Shown here one piece after another: positions 37,647 to 45,570 of a stretch of 64,000 nt of DNA. Position 1 is the stretch's first letter; each line of letters begins with the position of its first letter. The notes under the pieces are model-generated. The model searched no databases. It was not told the DNA's origin and saw only the letters and a program-made list of their open reading frames with translations. The DNA lies in NCBI GenBank assembly GCA_020402745.1, contig JADBYZ010000001.1:124001-188000 (forward strand). Direction: 5' to 3'. Source of the stretch: Phenylobacterium sp. (lineage in GTDB: Bacteria; Pseudomonadota; Alphaproteobacteria; Caulobacterales; Caulobacteraceae). The translations under genes and the position numbers were made by a program.

Positions 37647-37782
37647 CCACGACATTCGTGGGCTGAGTGACGGTCCAGACGACCCCAATTGGCTTTCGTC
37701 GAGCGGATCCAGAATGCGTATAAGGAATATTATCAGAAATATATGCTCCAATATCCCATTGGGTTCCCACAGATCCCCTGCA

Positions 37783-38556
37783 TCAGGCTTTGCGGGCGAT
37801 GTAGAGGTGGGTTTCCCAGGGGGCGTGGAGGACGCCGCCGTGGTCGGCGACCGCCTGCGCCATGGCGCCGAACATGGCGAAGCGCCGGGACTCCTCCAGG
37901 GCGTGATAGCTGGAATCCGTGCGCATGTACCGGCCGAAGAGGTCGGGATCGAGGCTCCAGGTCCAGGCGTAGGCGCGATGGGTCACGGGACCGAACAGGC
38001 CGCTGTCCCGGATCATCGCGGCAAAGGGTCCGGTCGGGAGATAGGCGGCCTGGGACGGCGGTGACCCCCACACGCCGGGCCAATAATGATCGACGATGGT
38101 GCGGAAGGCGCTGTTGAACGGCTCCGGCAGGGTCATGGGAACATGCCCGAAGATCGCGAAGCTTCCCCCGGGCCTCAGGGCGTCGGCGGCCTTGGGAAAC
38201 CCGATGGCGGGGTCCACCCAGTGCCAGGCCTGGGCCGAGGTGACCAGATCAAAGCCCGCCTTGGCCGGCGCAAGATCTTCAAACCGGGAAACCGTGTAGT
38301 CGATATTGGGGACGCCTTGCGTCTGCGCCCGGGCCTCGGCGATCAGCTGGGCGCCGGGATCGATGGCCAGGACGCTGTGTGCGCGCGCGGCCAGGTCGAC
38401 GGTCGCCTGGCCCGTGCCGCACCCGACCTCCAGGACCTGGCAATCCGGACCCAGGCCGGCCCGTTCCGCCAGGTCGTCAAACAGGGCTGCGGGATAGCCG
38501 CGCCGGGCCTGCCTGTAGAGCCCAGCAATCCCGTCGAAGCTCCTGGCCTGTTCCAT
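37783..38556 (-). CDS. class I SAM methyltransferase (Methyltransf_11/25)
   Basis: The 257-residue protein has N-terminal FDGIAGLYRQARRGYPAALF, a marker of UbiE-like and biotin-synthesis-type methyltransferases. Motif I is VLEVGCGTGQATVDLA, followed by AIDPGAQLI and LRPGGSFAIFGH. Substrate unknown. About 150 bp upstream lies the left copy of the 79 bp direct repeat, so the gene borders the inserted segment. Confidence 0.8.
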   Translation of the reverse strand: MEQARSFDGIAGLYRQARRGYPAALFDDLAERAGLGPDCQVLEVGCGTGQATVDLAARAHSVLAIDPGAQLIAEARAQTQGVPNIDYTVSRFEDLAPAKAGFDLVTSAQAWHWVDPAIGFPKAADALRPGGSFAIFGHVPMTLPEPFNSAFRTIVDHYWPGVWGSPPSQAAYLPTGPFAAMIRDSGLFGPVTHRAYAWTWSLDPDLFGRYMRTDSSYHALEESRRFAMFGAMAQAVADHGGVLHAPWETHLYIARKA

Positions 38557-38709
38557 GGCGTTGGTCTCCCTGATGTCGGGCCCCCTCCCCGGACCCGGAT
38601 GGACTCCGTTCCGGCAAGCGCTGCCGAATGCAGGTCCAGACTAGGGAAAGAACCGTGGCCGGTCGCGCACATTCAGTTCCCGTCCCGGATTGCACACGCG
38701 TTTGGCCAG

Positions 38710-38788
38710 GCTGACCCGGGGTCAGGCTTGACCTTGGCGCAATCGGCCCCAGACTCCTGAAATCGAACGGGAAACGGATCGGAGACCC
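38710..38788. repeat. 79 bp direct repeat, left copy
   Basis: Identical base for base to 41895-41973 (offset 3185). It begins with a 15-bp inverted repeat CTGACCCGGGGTCAG. It contains the stop codon and last 20 or so codons now used by the ABC ATPase gene, so the repeat caps that gene. Confidence 0.95.
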
Positions 38789-39498
38789 AGGCACTCGGGC
38801 AGTCGCCCCACCCTCATCACGTCAACCTGTCGGTATCGATCCAGCAGCCCATCCATCGGCGCCATGGCGATCAGCTGGCCTTTGGAGATGATGGCGCATC
38901 GATCGGCCAGTCGCTCCAGGTCGTCCAACTGATGGGAGGAGATCACCACGGTCCGGTTCTCGTTCTTCACGATCTCAAGGATCTCGTGGAACAGGATCCG
39001 TCGGGCGTTGACGTCGAGGCCCACTGTCGGCTCGTCGAGCAGCAGGAGCTCGGCCTCCCGAGACAGGGCCATGATCAGGGAAAGCTTGATGCGGCCGCCG
39101 AACGACATGGCGGCGATCTTGTCGCTTCGCTTGAGTTCGAAGGCTACCAGCAGGCGGGCACAGCGCCCAGCATCCCAGTCTGGATAGAAGCCGCGAACGA
39201 AGTTCAGGGCCCGCCCGATGGTTCCCCATGCTGCAAAGTTCAGGTCCGGATTCACGTAGGCCACACGGGACTTGATGGCAACCTCATCCGAGGGCTGGGA
39301 AAGCCCCAGGACCTGGATGGCCCCGCTCTTTGGGCGGCCCAGCCCCATGATCAGGTCGAGCAGCGTGGTCTTGCCGGCGCCATTGGGCCCGATGAGGGCC
39401 AGGACATAGCCCCGAGGAACAGTGGTCGTGATCGGGCCAAGTTCGAAACGCCCTACCTTGTAATGCAGGTCCCGCAGCTCAATTGCCGGTGACGTCAT
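38722..39498 (-). CDS. ABC transporter ATP-binding protein with replaced C-terminus
   Basis: The 258-residue ATPase has Walker A GPNGAGKTT (37-45), an atypical signature MSFGGR (131-136) in place of LSGGQ, Walker B LLLLDEPTVGLD (151-162) and the H-loop SSHQ. Residues from about 238 to the end are encoded by the 79 bp repeat, so the native C-terminus is lost. No permease gene follows. It forms an operon with the upstream GntR-type regulator (ATGA overlap), an arrangement typical of YtrA-controlled, antibiotic-responsive exporters. It is probably non-functional as a transporter. Confidence 0.8.
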   Translation of the reverse strand: MTSPAIELRDLHYKVGRFELGPITTTVPRGYVLALIGPNGAGKTTLLDLIMGLGRPKSGAIQVLGLSQPSDEVAIKSRVAYVNPDLNFAAWGTIGRALNFVRGFYPDWDAGRCARLLVAFELKRSDKIAAMSFGGRIKLSLIMALSREAELLLLDEPTVGLDVNARRILFHEILEIVKNENRTVVISSHQLDDLERLADRCAIISKGQLIAMAPMDGLLDRYRQVDVMRVGRLPECLGLRSVSRSISGVWGRLRQGQA

Positions 39499-39905
39499 GA
39501 CTCCCCTCCCCCGTTCTCGATGATTGTTCGCAGCATGGATTCGACGTCCGCGTCCGCCAGACCTGCGGCCCGCGCAGCGGCGAGCGCCTCGCGCAAGGCC
39601 CTGTCGGCGGACTTGATTTTCTCGTCCCGGACCTGGTCGAGACCGGTCGCGGCGACAAAGGCCCCAAGGCCCTGGCGGGAATAAATGATCCCGTCGCGCT
39701 CCAGCTCCTCATAGGCCCGCTTTACGGTGATCAGGCTGACCATCAGGTCAGCGGCTAGCCCGCGAAGCGAGGGGAGCGGGTCGCCCGGCTTCAGGCGCCC
39801 CGCCGCCACCTCACGCTTCACCGCCAGGATCAGCTGCTCATAGAGCGGCCCCGGCGTCGCCGGCGAGATCGGCCCAAAGGCCAGGAGCGGTGAAGGCGGC
39901 ACCAT
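39495..39905 (-). CDS. GntR-family regulator, YtrA subfamily
   Basis: The 136-residue regulator has a winged HTH (GPLYEQLILAVKREVAAGRL and AYEELERDGIIYSRQGLG) and a short C-terminal dimer region, as in YtrA. This subfamily represses its own ABC-export operon and responds to cell-wall antibiotics. A 21-bp near-palindrome lies 5 bp upstream of its ATG (39905), fitting autoregulation. Its stop overlaps the ABC gene start by 4 bp. Confidence 0.85.
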   Translation of the reverse strand: MVPPSPLLAFGPISPATPGPLYEQLILAVKREVAAGRLKPGDPLPSLRGLAADLMVSLITVKRAYEELERDGIIYSRQGLGAFVAATGLDQVRDEKIKSADRALREALAAARAAGLADADVESMLRTIIENGGGES

Positions 39906-39910
39906 ATGGG

Positions 39911-39931
39911 TGTATATATATTATAGATACA
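39911..39931 (-). promoter_or_regulatory. candidate GntR operator and -10 box
   Basis: The 21-bp site has arms TGTATATATA and TATAGATACA around one central base, with one mismatch in ten. On the minus strand it contains TATAAT about 14 bases before the ATG. The transcript may therefore be nearly leaderless, and a bound repressor would cover the -10 element. Confidence 0.6.
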
Positions 39932-40145
39932 GTGCTGGGAAGGCCGTCCGGGGCCCGGCACAGGCCATCAATGTCGGCTGGGTGGCCCCCCTGGCAGAAG
40001 TCGTGCGCTTGACAGTCTAGGAGAGATCAAACCTCCTGAGCCCGCTCCGCGGCTTGACGACCCCGCTAGGCGGACAGCCCGTGCGCGGAGCGACAACGGA
40101 TCAGGACGGTGAGGCCCCTAGGGGGCGAACGAGGGGTATTGCGTC

Positions 40146-40679
40146 ATGCAGATCGCCATCGCGAAAACTGACATCGCCGACCGCGGTCGGCCTTATGTGC
40201 CCGAGATGCGCAAGCACGTGGGCCACAGTCTCATTGCTGTGCCCGGGGCTCGCGCGGTCATACGACGTCGCAGCGGTGAAGATATCCTCCTGCATCGCCG
40301 GCTGGACTTTGGGGTCTGGGCATTGCCGGCGGGGTCTCCCGAGATCGGAGAATCGATTGTCGACTGTATGCGCCGAGAAGTTTTCGAGGAGACCGACCTG
40401 AAGGTCGCCGCCTACCGTTGCTTTGGCTTTTCCTCCGATCCCGAGCGCGAGATTGTACGCTACCCGAATGGCGACGTCCTGCACTGCTACTCGCTTCTGT
40501 TCGAGGTCGAGCTCGAAGATGAGGCGCTTGACAGGGTCGACATGGAGAAGATCGCTGCGGAGACCACTGCACTGAAGTGGTTTGCGCTGAACGACCTTCC
40601 GGAGATGATCGACAATCATCGCTGCACCGTCGAGAGCTATATCGGCTTTCGCAGCGACGGCGTCTTTCGGGTCAGCTAG
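40146..40679 (+). CDS. Nudix hydrolase
   Basis: The 177-residue protein has a Nudix box GSPEIGESIVDCMRREVFEE, with the REVFEE metal-binding core present. The family hydrolyses nucleotide derivatives; the substrate is unknown. It lies in the repeat-bounded segment and is transcribed away from the GntR gene across 240 bp, with no clear ribosome-binding site except the purines before ATG 40146. Confidence 0.85.
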   Translation: MQIAIAKTDIADRGRPYVPEMRKHVGHSLIAVPGARAVIRRRSGEDILLHRRLDFGVWALPAGSPEIGESIVDCMRREVFEETDLKVAAYRCFGFSSDPEREIVRYPNGDVLHCYSLLFEVELEDEALDRVDMEKIAAETTALKWFALNDLPEMIDNHRCTVESYIGFRSDGVFRVS

Positions 40680-40834
40680 CCGACGGTCGAGCCGACTGAG
40701 AGCCCCATCTGGGAGCCCGGGTTCACCTGAAGGCGTGGAAGGTTCTAAACCCGGCTCTTCCGGGTCTTTAGAATGCGATCAACCTTTCGCGACGGCGCCC
40801 GGCGGTTCGGGGCCGGCGCCCTGGCGAGGACTTC

Positions 40835-41170
40835 ATGACACAGGCGACGGGGCTGGGTTCCCTGCAGGATCTGGCGGATCGGTTTGAGCGTGCGTCTCAG
40901 GCCTATGTGGCGGCATTCGGCCTCCGGCGCGATGCCGACTGGTACATTCTGAAGCTGCAGGAGGAAGTCGGCGAGCTGACCCAGGCCTGGTCCCGCCTGT
41001 CCGGCCGGGCGCGGACGGGCGACCGAAGCGAGGAAGAACTGAAGGCGCAGCTGGCGGATGAAACGGCGGACGTCCTCGGGCATATCCTGCTGCTGGCCCG
41101 GAACTGGGAGGTCGATCTCGCCCCGGCGATCCGGCGCAAATGGCGCTTTGAGCTGGATTCAGATACCTGA
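40835..41170 (+). CDS. MazG-like nucleotide pyrophosphohydrolase
   Basis: The 111-residue protein has a single MazG-type helix bundle. The EEVGELTQAW helix and DETADVLGHILLL provide the E..E and D..D metal ligands. Such proteins hydrolyse NTPs or dNTPs. It is much shorter than the chromosomal mazG at 32586 and lies inside the 79-bp-repeat segment. Confidence 0.78.
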   Translation: MTQATGLGSLQDLADRFERASQAYVAAFGLRRDADWYILKLQEEVGELTQAWSRLSGRARTGDRSEEELKAQLADETADVLGHILLLARNWEVDLAPAIRRKWRFELDSDT

Positions 41171-41213
41171 ATTCGTCGGTTGGCGGCGCAACGGGTCTGG
41201 CCACGGCCCGGTT

Positions 41214-41828
41214 CTAGACCGAACCACTGGTCGAACAGATATAGAGAAGACGTTCCACCGGCGCGCCTTTTTCTGACACGTCGACGACGGTTCCCATGGC
41301 TACAAAGCCGGCCCTGGACGCGGTGTTGCGCGACGCGATGTTGTCCACATCGATGTGCGCCTCGAGGCTCTGGAGGCCCCTAATCGCGCAAGCCGCCTGG
41401 ACAAGCAGGATGAGGGCGCGAGCGGCGTAACCCTCCCCTCTGAACCTGGGGAAGATCCAATAGGAGACGTTGGCGCGGTCCGCCGCGAGACAGCGAAGTT
41501 CACAACCTCCGACGAGCAAGCCGTCGTGGCGGCGCACCGCGTAGGCGAACATCGGACCTCCAGTGGTCCAGGCTTCGATCCACCGCAGCATCGCCGCTTG
41601 GGTTTCCGCGAGCGTTGCGCGCCTTGGCGCCTCGAATCGCAACCGCATCTCGTCGTCTTCGCCCAGCCAATGCGCCTCGGCGTCGGCGATCTGAAAGCCG
41701 TCGAGGCGGATAACGCCATCAGACAGCTTCTCCGGCGGAGTCGTAGAGAATTTCACGCCATCACCTGCAGAGCCCATGGACAGGGCTTTACCAGAGCTCA
41801 ACACGGCACGAAATCGTGCGCTCTTCAT
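41214..41828 (-). CDS. GNAT-family acetyltransferase
   Basis: The 204-residue protein resembles RimJ/RimL-type N-acetyltransferases. It has the acetyl-CoA loop FPRFRGEGYAARALILLVQ and the C-terminal DNIASRNTASRAGFVAMG. Acceptor unknown. ATG 41828 is used; ATG 41777 (MGSAGDGV) is an alternative. The gene abuts the right repeat and is convergent to the MazG-like gene. Confidence 0.8.
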   Translation of the reverse strand: MKSARFRAVLSSGKALSMGSAGDGVKFSTTPPEKLSDGVIRLDGFQIADAEAHWLGEDDEMRLRFEAPRRATLAETQAAMLRWIEAWTTGGPMFAYAVRRHDGLLVGGCELRCLAADRANVSYWIFPRFRGEGYAARALILLVQAACAIRGLQSLEAHIDVDNIASRNTASRAGFVAMGTVVDVSEKGAPVERLLYICSTSGSV

Positions 41829-41894
41829 CCTTGGATTGGGCCTGGAAGGGTCCCCAACCTCAGGCAGGCAGACCGGACGGCGTCTGGAAGCCGA

Positions 41895-41973
41895 GCTGAC
41901 CCGGGGTCAGGCTTGACCTTGGCGCAATCGGCCCCAGACTCCTGAAATCGAACGGGAAACGGATCGGAGACCC
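41895..41973. repeat. 79 bp direct repeat, right copy
   Basis: Identical to 38710-38788 and ending 3 bp before the ATG of the flavin monooxygenase gene. It is therefore that gene's natural promoter/leader region, and the left copy is probably its duplicate. It includes the inverted repeat CTGACCCGGGGTCAG. Confidence 0.95.
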
Positions 41974-41976
41974 TGC

Positions 41977-43350
41977 ATGGCCCAGACGCCCCAACTGCCC
42001 AAGGCCTGCATCATCGGCGCTGGCTGCACCGGCTTCACCACCGCCAAAAAGCTCAAGGACCTGGGCGTTCCGTACGACTGCTTCGAGTTGTCCGACAACA
42101 TCGGCGGTAACTGGTACTACAACAATCCCAACGGGCTTTCGGCCTGCTACCAGAGCCTGCACATCGACACCTCCAAGTGGCGGCTGGCCTTCGAGGACTA
42201 TCCGGTGCCGGCCGGCTGGCCGGACTTCCCGCATCACAGCCAATTGCTGCAGTATTTCCACGACTATGTGGACCATTTCGGCCTGCGCGAGACCATCACC
42301 TTCAACACCGGTGTGACCCGGGCGGTGCGCGATGCCGACGGCGTCTGGAACGTGACGCTTTCGACTGGGGAAACAAGGCGTTACGATATCCTCTTCGTGT
42401 GCAATGGGCACCACTGGAGCCCGCGGGTTCCGGAGTATCCGGGCCATTTCGACGGGGTTTCCTTCCACTCCCACGCCTACCGGACGCCCTTCGATCCCGT
42501 GGATGTGCGCGGCAAGACCGTGATGGTGGTCGGCATGGGCAATTCGGCCATGGATATCGCCTCGGAGCTGTCCCAGCGGCCCCTGGCGGGCAAGCTGATC
42601 GTCTCGGCCCGGCGCGGGGTCTGGGTGCTGCCGAAGTACATGAATGGCCGGCCGGCGGACAAGGCGGCCATGCCCCCCTGGATGCCGCGCAAGCTGGGCC
42701 TCGCCCTCGCCCGCCAGACCATCAAGAAGACCCTCGGCGCCATGGAGGACTATGGCCTGCCCAAGCCGGACCATGAGCCCCTGGAGGCCCATCCGTCCGT
42801 CAGCGGCGAGTTCCTGACCCGGGCGGGCTGCGGCGACATCACCTTCCGCCCGGGGATCAAGGCCCTGGAGGGTCGCCAGGTGCGCTTCACCGACGATAGC
42901 GTCGAGGACGTGGACGTCATCATCTACGCCACCGGCTACGACATGAAGTTCCCCTTCTTCGAGGACCCGGCCTTCGTTCCCGATTCCGAGCATCGCCTGC
43001 CGCTCTACAAGCGGATGATGAAGCCTGGCGTGCCCAACCTCTTCTACATGGGCCTGGCCCAGCCCCTGCCGACCCTGGTCAACTTCGCCGAGCAGCAGGC
43101 CAAGCTGGTGGGCGCCTATCTGACAGGTCGCTACCTGCCCCCCTCGCCTGCCGAGATGGTGCGGATCACCGCCGAGGACGAGGCCCTGCACATGGGCCAG
43201 TACTACGCCTCCAAGCGCCACACGATCCAGGTGGACTTCGGCGTCTACTGCCATGATCTGATGAAGGAAATCGACCGTGGGGCAAGGCGCGCCGCGGCGA
43301 CCGGCAACCGCCTGCCCGTGCCCGCGAAGGCCGAGCTTCAGGACGCCTGA
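41977..43350 (+). CDS. flavin-dependent monooxygenase (FMO/BVMO type)
   Basis: The 457-residue protein has an FAD motif GAGCTGFTTAKKL (about 13-25) and an NADP Rossmann GMGNSAMDIASEL. An FMO-like signature FHSHAYRTPFDP lies between them. It uses NADPH and O2 to oxygenate a substrate, possibly a ketone, sulfide or amine. Its promoter region is duplicated 3.2 kb upstream. The 3' end overlaps purN by 13 bp (convergent). Confidence 0.86.
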   Translation: MAQTPQLPKACIIGAGCTGFTTAKKLKDLGVPYDCFELSDNIGGNWYYNNPNGLSACYQSLHIDTSKWRLAFEDYPVPAGWPDFPHHSQLLQYFHDYVDHFGLRETITFNTGVTRAVRDADGVWNVTLSTGETRRYDILFVCNGHHWSPRVPEYPGHFDGVSFHSHAYRTPFDPVDVRGKTVMVVGMGNSAMDIASELSQRPLAGKLIVSARRGVWVLPKYMNGRPADKAAMPPWMPRKLGLALARQTIKKTLGAMEDYGLPKPDHEPLEAHPSVSGEFLTRAGCGDITFRPGIKALEGRQVRFTDDSVEDVDVIIYATGYDMKFPFFEDPAFVPDSEHRLPLYKRMMKPGVPNLFYMGLAQPLPTLVNFAEQQAKLVGAYLTGRYLPPSPAEMVRITAEDEALHMGQYYASKRHTIQVDFGVYCHDLMKEIDRGARRAAATGNRLPVPAKAELQDA

Positions 43351-43946
43351 GACAGCTCCAGCCGACCTTCGGCAAGGTCGATCAGGGTCCGGGTCATGAC
43401 CTCGGGCTCCAGGGCGGTCACGCGCTGCTCGAGGGCCTGCGGTGTATCCCCCGCCTCCACGGGCACCGGCCAGCGGCCAAGGACCCTTCCGTGGTCGTAT
43501 TCGCCATCGACCAGGTGGATGGTCACCTCGCTCTGCGGAACGCCAGCGGCGATGACCGCCTCGTGCACACGCCGGCCGTACATCCCCTCCCCGCCAAAGG
43601 CCGGCAGGGGGCCGGGATGGATGTTGAGGATGCGCTCCGGAAACCGCCCCAGGACGGCGGGGCCGATGCGGCGCAGATAGCCGGACAGGACCACCCAGTC
43701 GGCGCCGGAGGCGGCCAGGGCGTCGGCCAGGGCCTGGTCGGCGGCCTCAGGGTCGGCGGCGGTGGGTATGACCGTGCAGGCGATCCCCCGCTCGCAGGCG
43801 AAGTCGAGGGCCGGCGCCTTGGCCGAATTGCTGACCAGCAGGACGATGTCGGCGGGCAGGCGCCCTTCCCCCGCCGCCTCCACCGCCGCGCGGAAGGCCG
43901 AGCCGTTGCGGGAGGCGAGGAAGGCCAGCTTCAGGCGCGGGGTCAC
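43338..43946 (-). CDS. purN: phosphoribosylglycinamide formyltransferase
   Basis: The 202-residue enzyme adds a formyl group from 10-formyltetrahydrofolate to GAR in purine synthesis. It has the phosphate loop LASRNGSAFRA and the formyl site NIHPGPLPAFGGEGMYG with Asn108 and His110. DGEYDHG contributes the catalytic Asp151. GTG 43946 was chosen as start because it overlaps the preceding stop by 4 bp. An in-frame start at 44321 would extend into another gene. Confidence 0.9.
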   Translation of the reverse strand: MTPRLKLAFLASRNGSAFRAAVEAAGEGRLPADIVLLVSNSAKAPALDFACERGIACTVIPTAADPEAADQALADALAASGADWVVLSGYLRRIGPAVLGRFPERILNIHPGPLPAFGGEGMYGRRVHEAVIAAGVPQSEVTIHLVDGEYDHGRVLGRWPVPVEAGDTPQALEQRVTALEPEVMTRTLIDLAEGRLELSQAS

Positions 43947-44764
43947 GCCCCCTTCCCCAGTTGGTGTTCGAAGCGCAGGCCGTCGAAGGCCGCCTCCACG
44001 CCCGGCGGCAGGCGGGCGCTGAGGGCGGTGAAGTCGAGGTCGATGTGCATGTTGGTCAGGATGGTGCGCCGGGGCTTCAGTCGGGCCGCCCACTCCAGGG
44101 CCAGGTCGACATGGGCGTGGGTGGGGTGCGGGCGCCAGCGCAGGGCGTCGACGATCCAGACATCCAGGCCGGCCAGGGCCTCGAAGGCCTCTTCCGGCAG
44201 GGCCACCACATCGCTGGAATAGGCGACGTCGCCAAACCGGTAGCCCACCGAGCGCAGGCCGCCATGGTCCTGGTCGAAGGTGACGACGGGGATGGCGCCC
44301 GAGGGGCCGTCCACCTCCCAAGCCTGGCCATGGGGCGGAATCAGGACCGGGTCGGCGATGCCGGGATAGCCCCCCTCCCCCTCGAAGACATAGCCGAAGC
44401 GGCGACCCATGGAGGCGAAGGTGGCGGCGTCCATGTGGCAGGCAATGCGCGCCCTCTGGCGGATGAAGAAGGCTCGGATGTCGTCAATGCCGTGGGTCTG
44501 GTCGGCGTGGTCGTGGGTCAGCAGCAGGGCGTCGAGCCGCCGGGCGCCGGCCTGGGCCGTCTGCCAGCGCAGGTCGGGCGAGGCGTCGACCAGGACGGTG
44601 GTGGCCTGGGCGGGGTCAGGCGCGGTCCGGCGCACCAGCATGGAGCAGCGGGTGCGGAAGTTGCGCGGATCGGCCGGATCGCACTCGCCCCACTCGCCGT
44701 CGGCCCTCGGCACCCCGCCGGAGGAGCCGCAGCCCAGGATGGTGAACTCCAGGGTCCCGCTCAT
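43943..44764 (-). CDS. MBL-fold metal-dependent hydrolase
   Basis: The 273-residue metallo-beta-lactamase-fold protein has the zinc motif HDHADQTHG with His84, His86, Asp88 and His91. Another His-bearing strand is at HPTHAHVDLALEW near residue 215. The PhnP-like family cleaves phosphodiester or cyclic nucleotide bonds. It follows tatD in the conserved tmk-holB-tatD-MBL run and overlaps it by 4 bp, hinting at a role in nucleic acid or nucleotide handling. Confidence 0.88.
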   Translation of the reverse strand: MSGTLEFTILGCGSSGGVPRADGEWGECDPADPRNFRTRCSMLVRRTAPDPAQATTVLVDASPDLRWQTAQAGARRLDALLLTHDHADQTHGIDDIRAFFIRQRARIACHMDAATFASMGRRFGYVFEGEGGYPGIADPVLIPPHGQAWEVDGPSGAIPVVTFDQDHGGLRSVGYRFGDVAYSSDVVALPEEAFEALAGLDVWIVDALRWRPHPTHAHVDLALEWAARLKPRRTILTNMHIDLDFTALSARLPPGVEAAFDGLRFEHQLGKGA

Positions 44765-45537
44765 GGCCGGGGGATCCGGTCGAAGAGGGCGAAGAAGGCG
44801 TCCTCGCAGCGGGCCTCGGCCTCATCCGGGGTCCAGCCGCGCACCATGGCGAGGCCGGCGAGGACGGCGGGCAGGAAGGCCGGCTCATTGCGGCGGCCCC
44901 GATGCGGGACCGGGGCGAGGTAGGGGCAGTCGGTCTCGACGATGATCCGGTCGGCGGGCATGTCGCGGATGACGGCCCGGACATCCTCTGCGGCCTTGAA
45001 GGTGGCGATGCCGGAGACCGAGAACCAGGCGCCGAGGGCCGCCGCCCGGCGGGCCAGCTCCGCGCCCGAGGTGTAGCAGTGCAGAAGCATGCGGAAGGGG
45101 GCGCGGGCGTGGGCCTCCTCCAGCATCTGCGTCATCAGTTCGTCCGCCTCGCGGGTGTGGACCACCAGGGGCAGGCCGCTCGCTTGGGCGGCCGCGATGT
45201 GGGCGGCGAAGACCCGGGCCTGGATGTCTCGGGGCGACAGGTCGTAGTGGAAGTCGAGGCCGGTCTCGCCGATGCCCACCACCTTGGGGTCGGCGGCGAG
45301 GTCGAGGAGGGTTTGGGGCGAAAGGTCCGGGACGTCCTTGGCCTCGTGCGGGTGGACGCCCGCCGTGCACCAGATGTCGGGCGCCTCGGCGATGGCGCGG
45401 TTGGCCGGGAAGGTCGTCAGCCGGTCCGAGATGTTGACCATCAGGGCGATGCCGGCGGCCCGGGCGCGGTCGATCACCTCCTGCCGGTCGGCGTCGAACT
45501 GGGGGGCGTGGAGGTTGACGTGGCTGTCGATCAGCAT
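44761..45537 (-). CDS. TatD-family metal-dependent hydrolase, altered HxH motif
   Basis: The 258-residue TIM-barrel protein belongs to TatD, nucleases or deoxyribonuclease-type repair enzymes. GIGETGLDFHYD, VHTREAD, LHCYTSG and ETDCPYLAP supply the Glu, His and Asp ligands. The first motif, normally DSHCHL, reads DSHVNLH: the second ligand His is Asn8. A shifted His10 may substitute, or the metal site may be altered. Start ATG 45537. Confidence 0.88.
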   Translation of the reverse strand: MLIDSHVNLHAPQFDADRQEVIDRARAAGIALMVNISDRLTTFPANRAIAEAPDIWCTAGVHPHEAKDVPDLSPQTLLDLAADPKVVGIGETGLDFHYDLSPRDIQARVFAAHIAAAQASGLPLVVHTREADELMTQMLEEAHARAPFRMLLHCYTSGAELARRAAALGAWFSVSGIATFKAAEDVRAVIRDMPADRIIVETDCPYLAPVPHRGRRNEPAFLPAVLAGLAMVRGWTPDEAEARCEDAFFALFDRIPRP

Positions 45538-45570
45538 GGTTCAGGCAGCATGGGCTCAGGTCAGGTCAAG

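Noticed and set aside
37689..38117. Plus-strand frames overlapping the methyltransferase
   Set aside because: They are Arg-rich and antisense to a clear methyltransferase gene.
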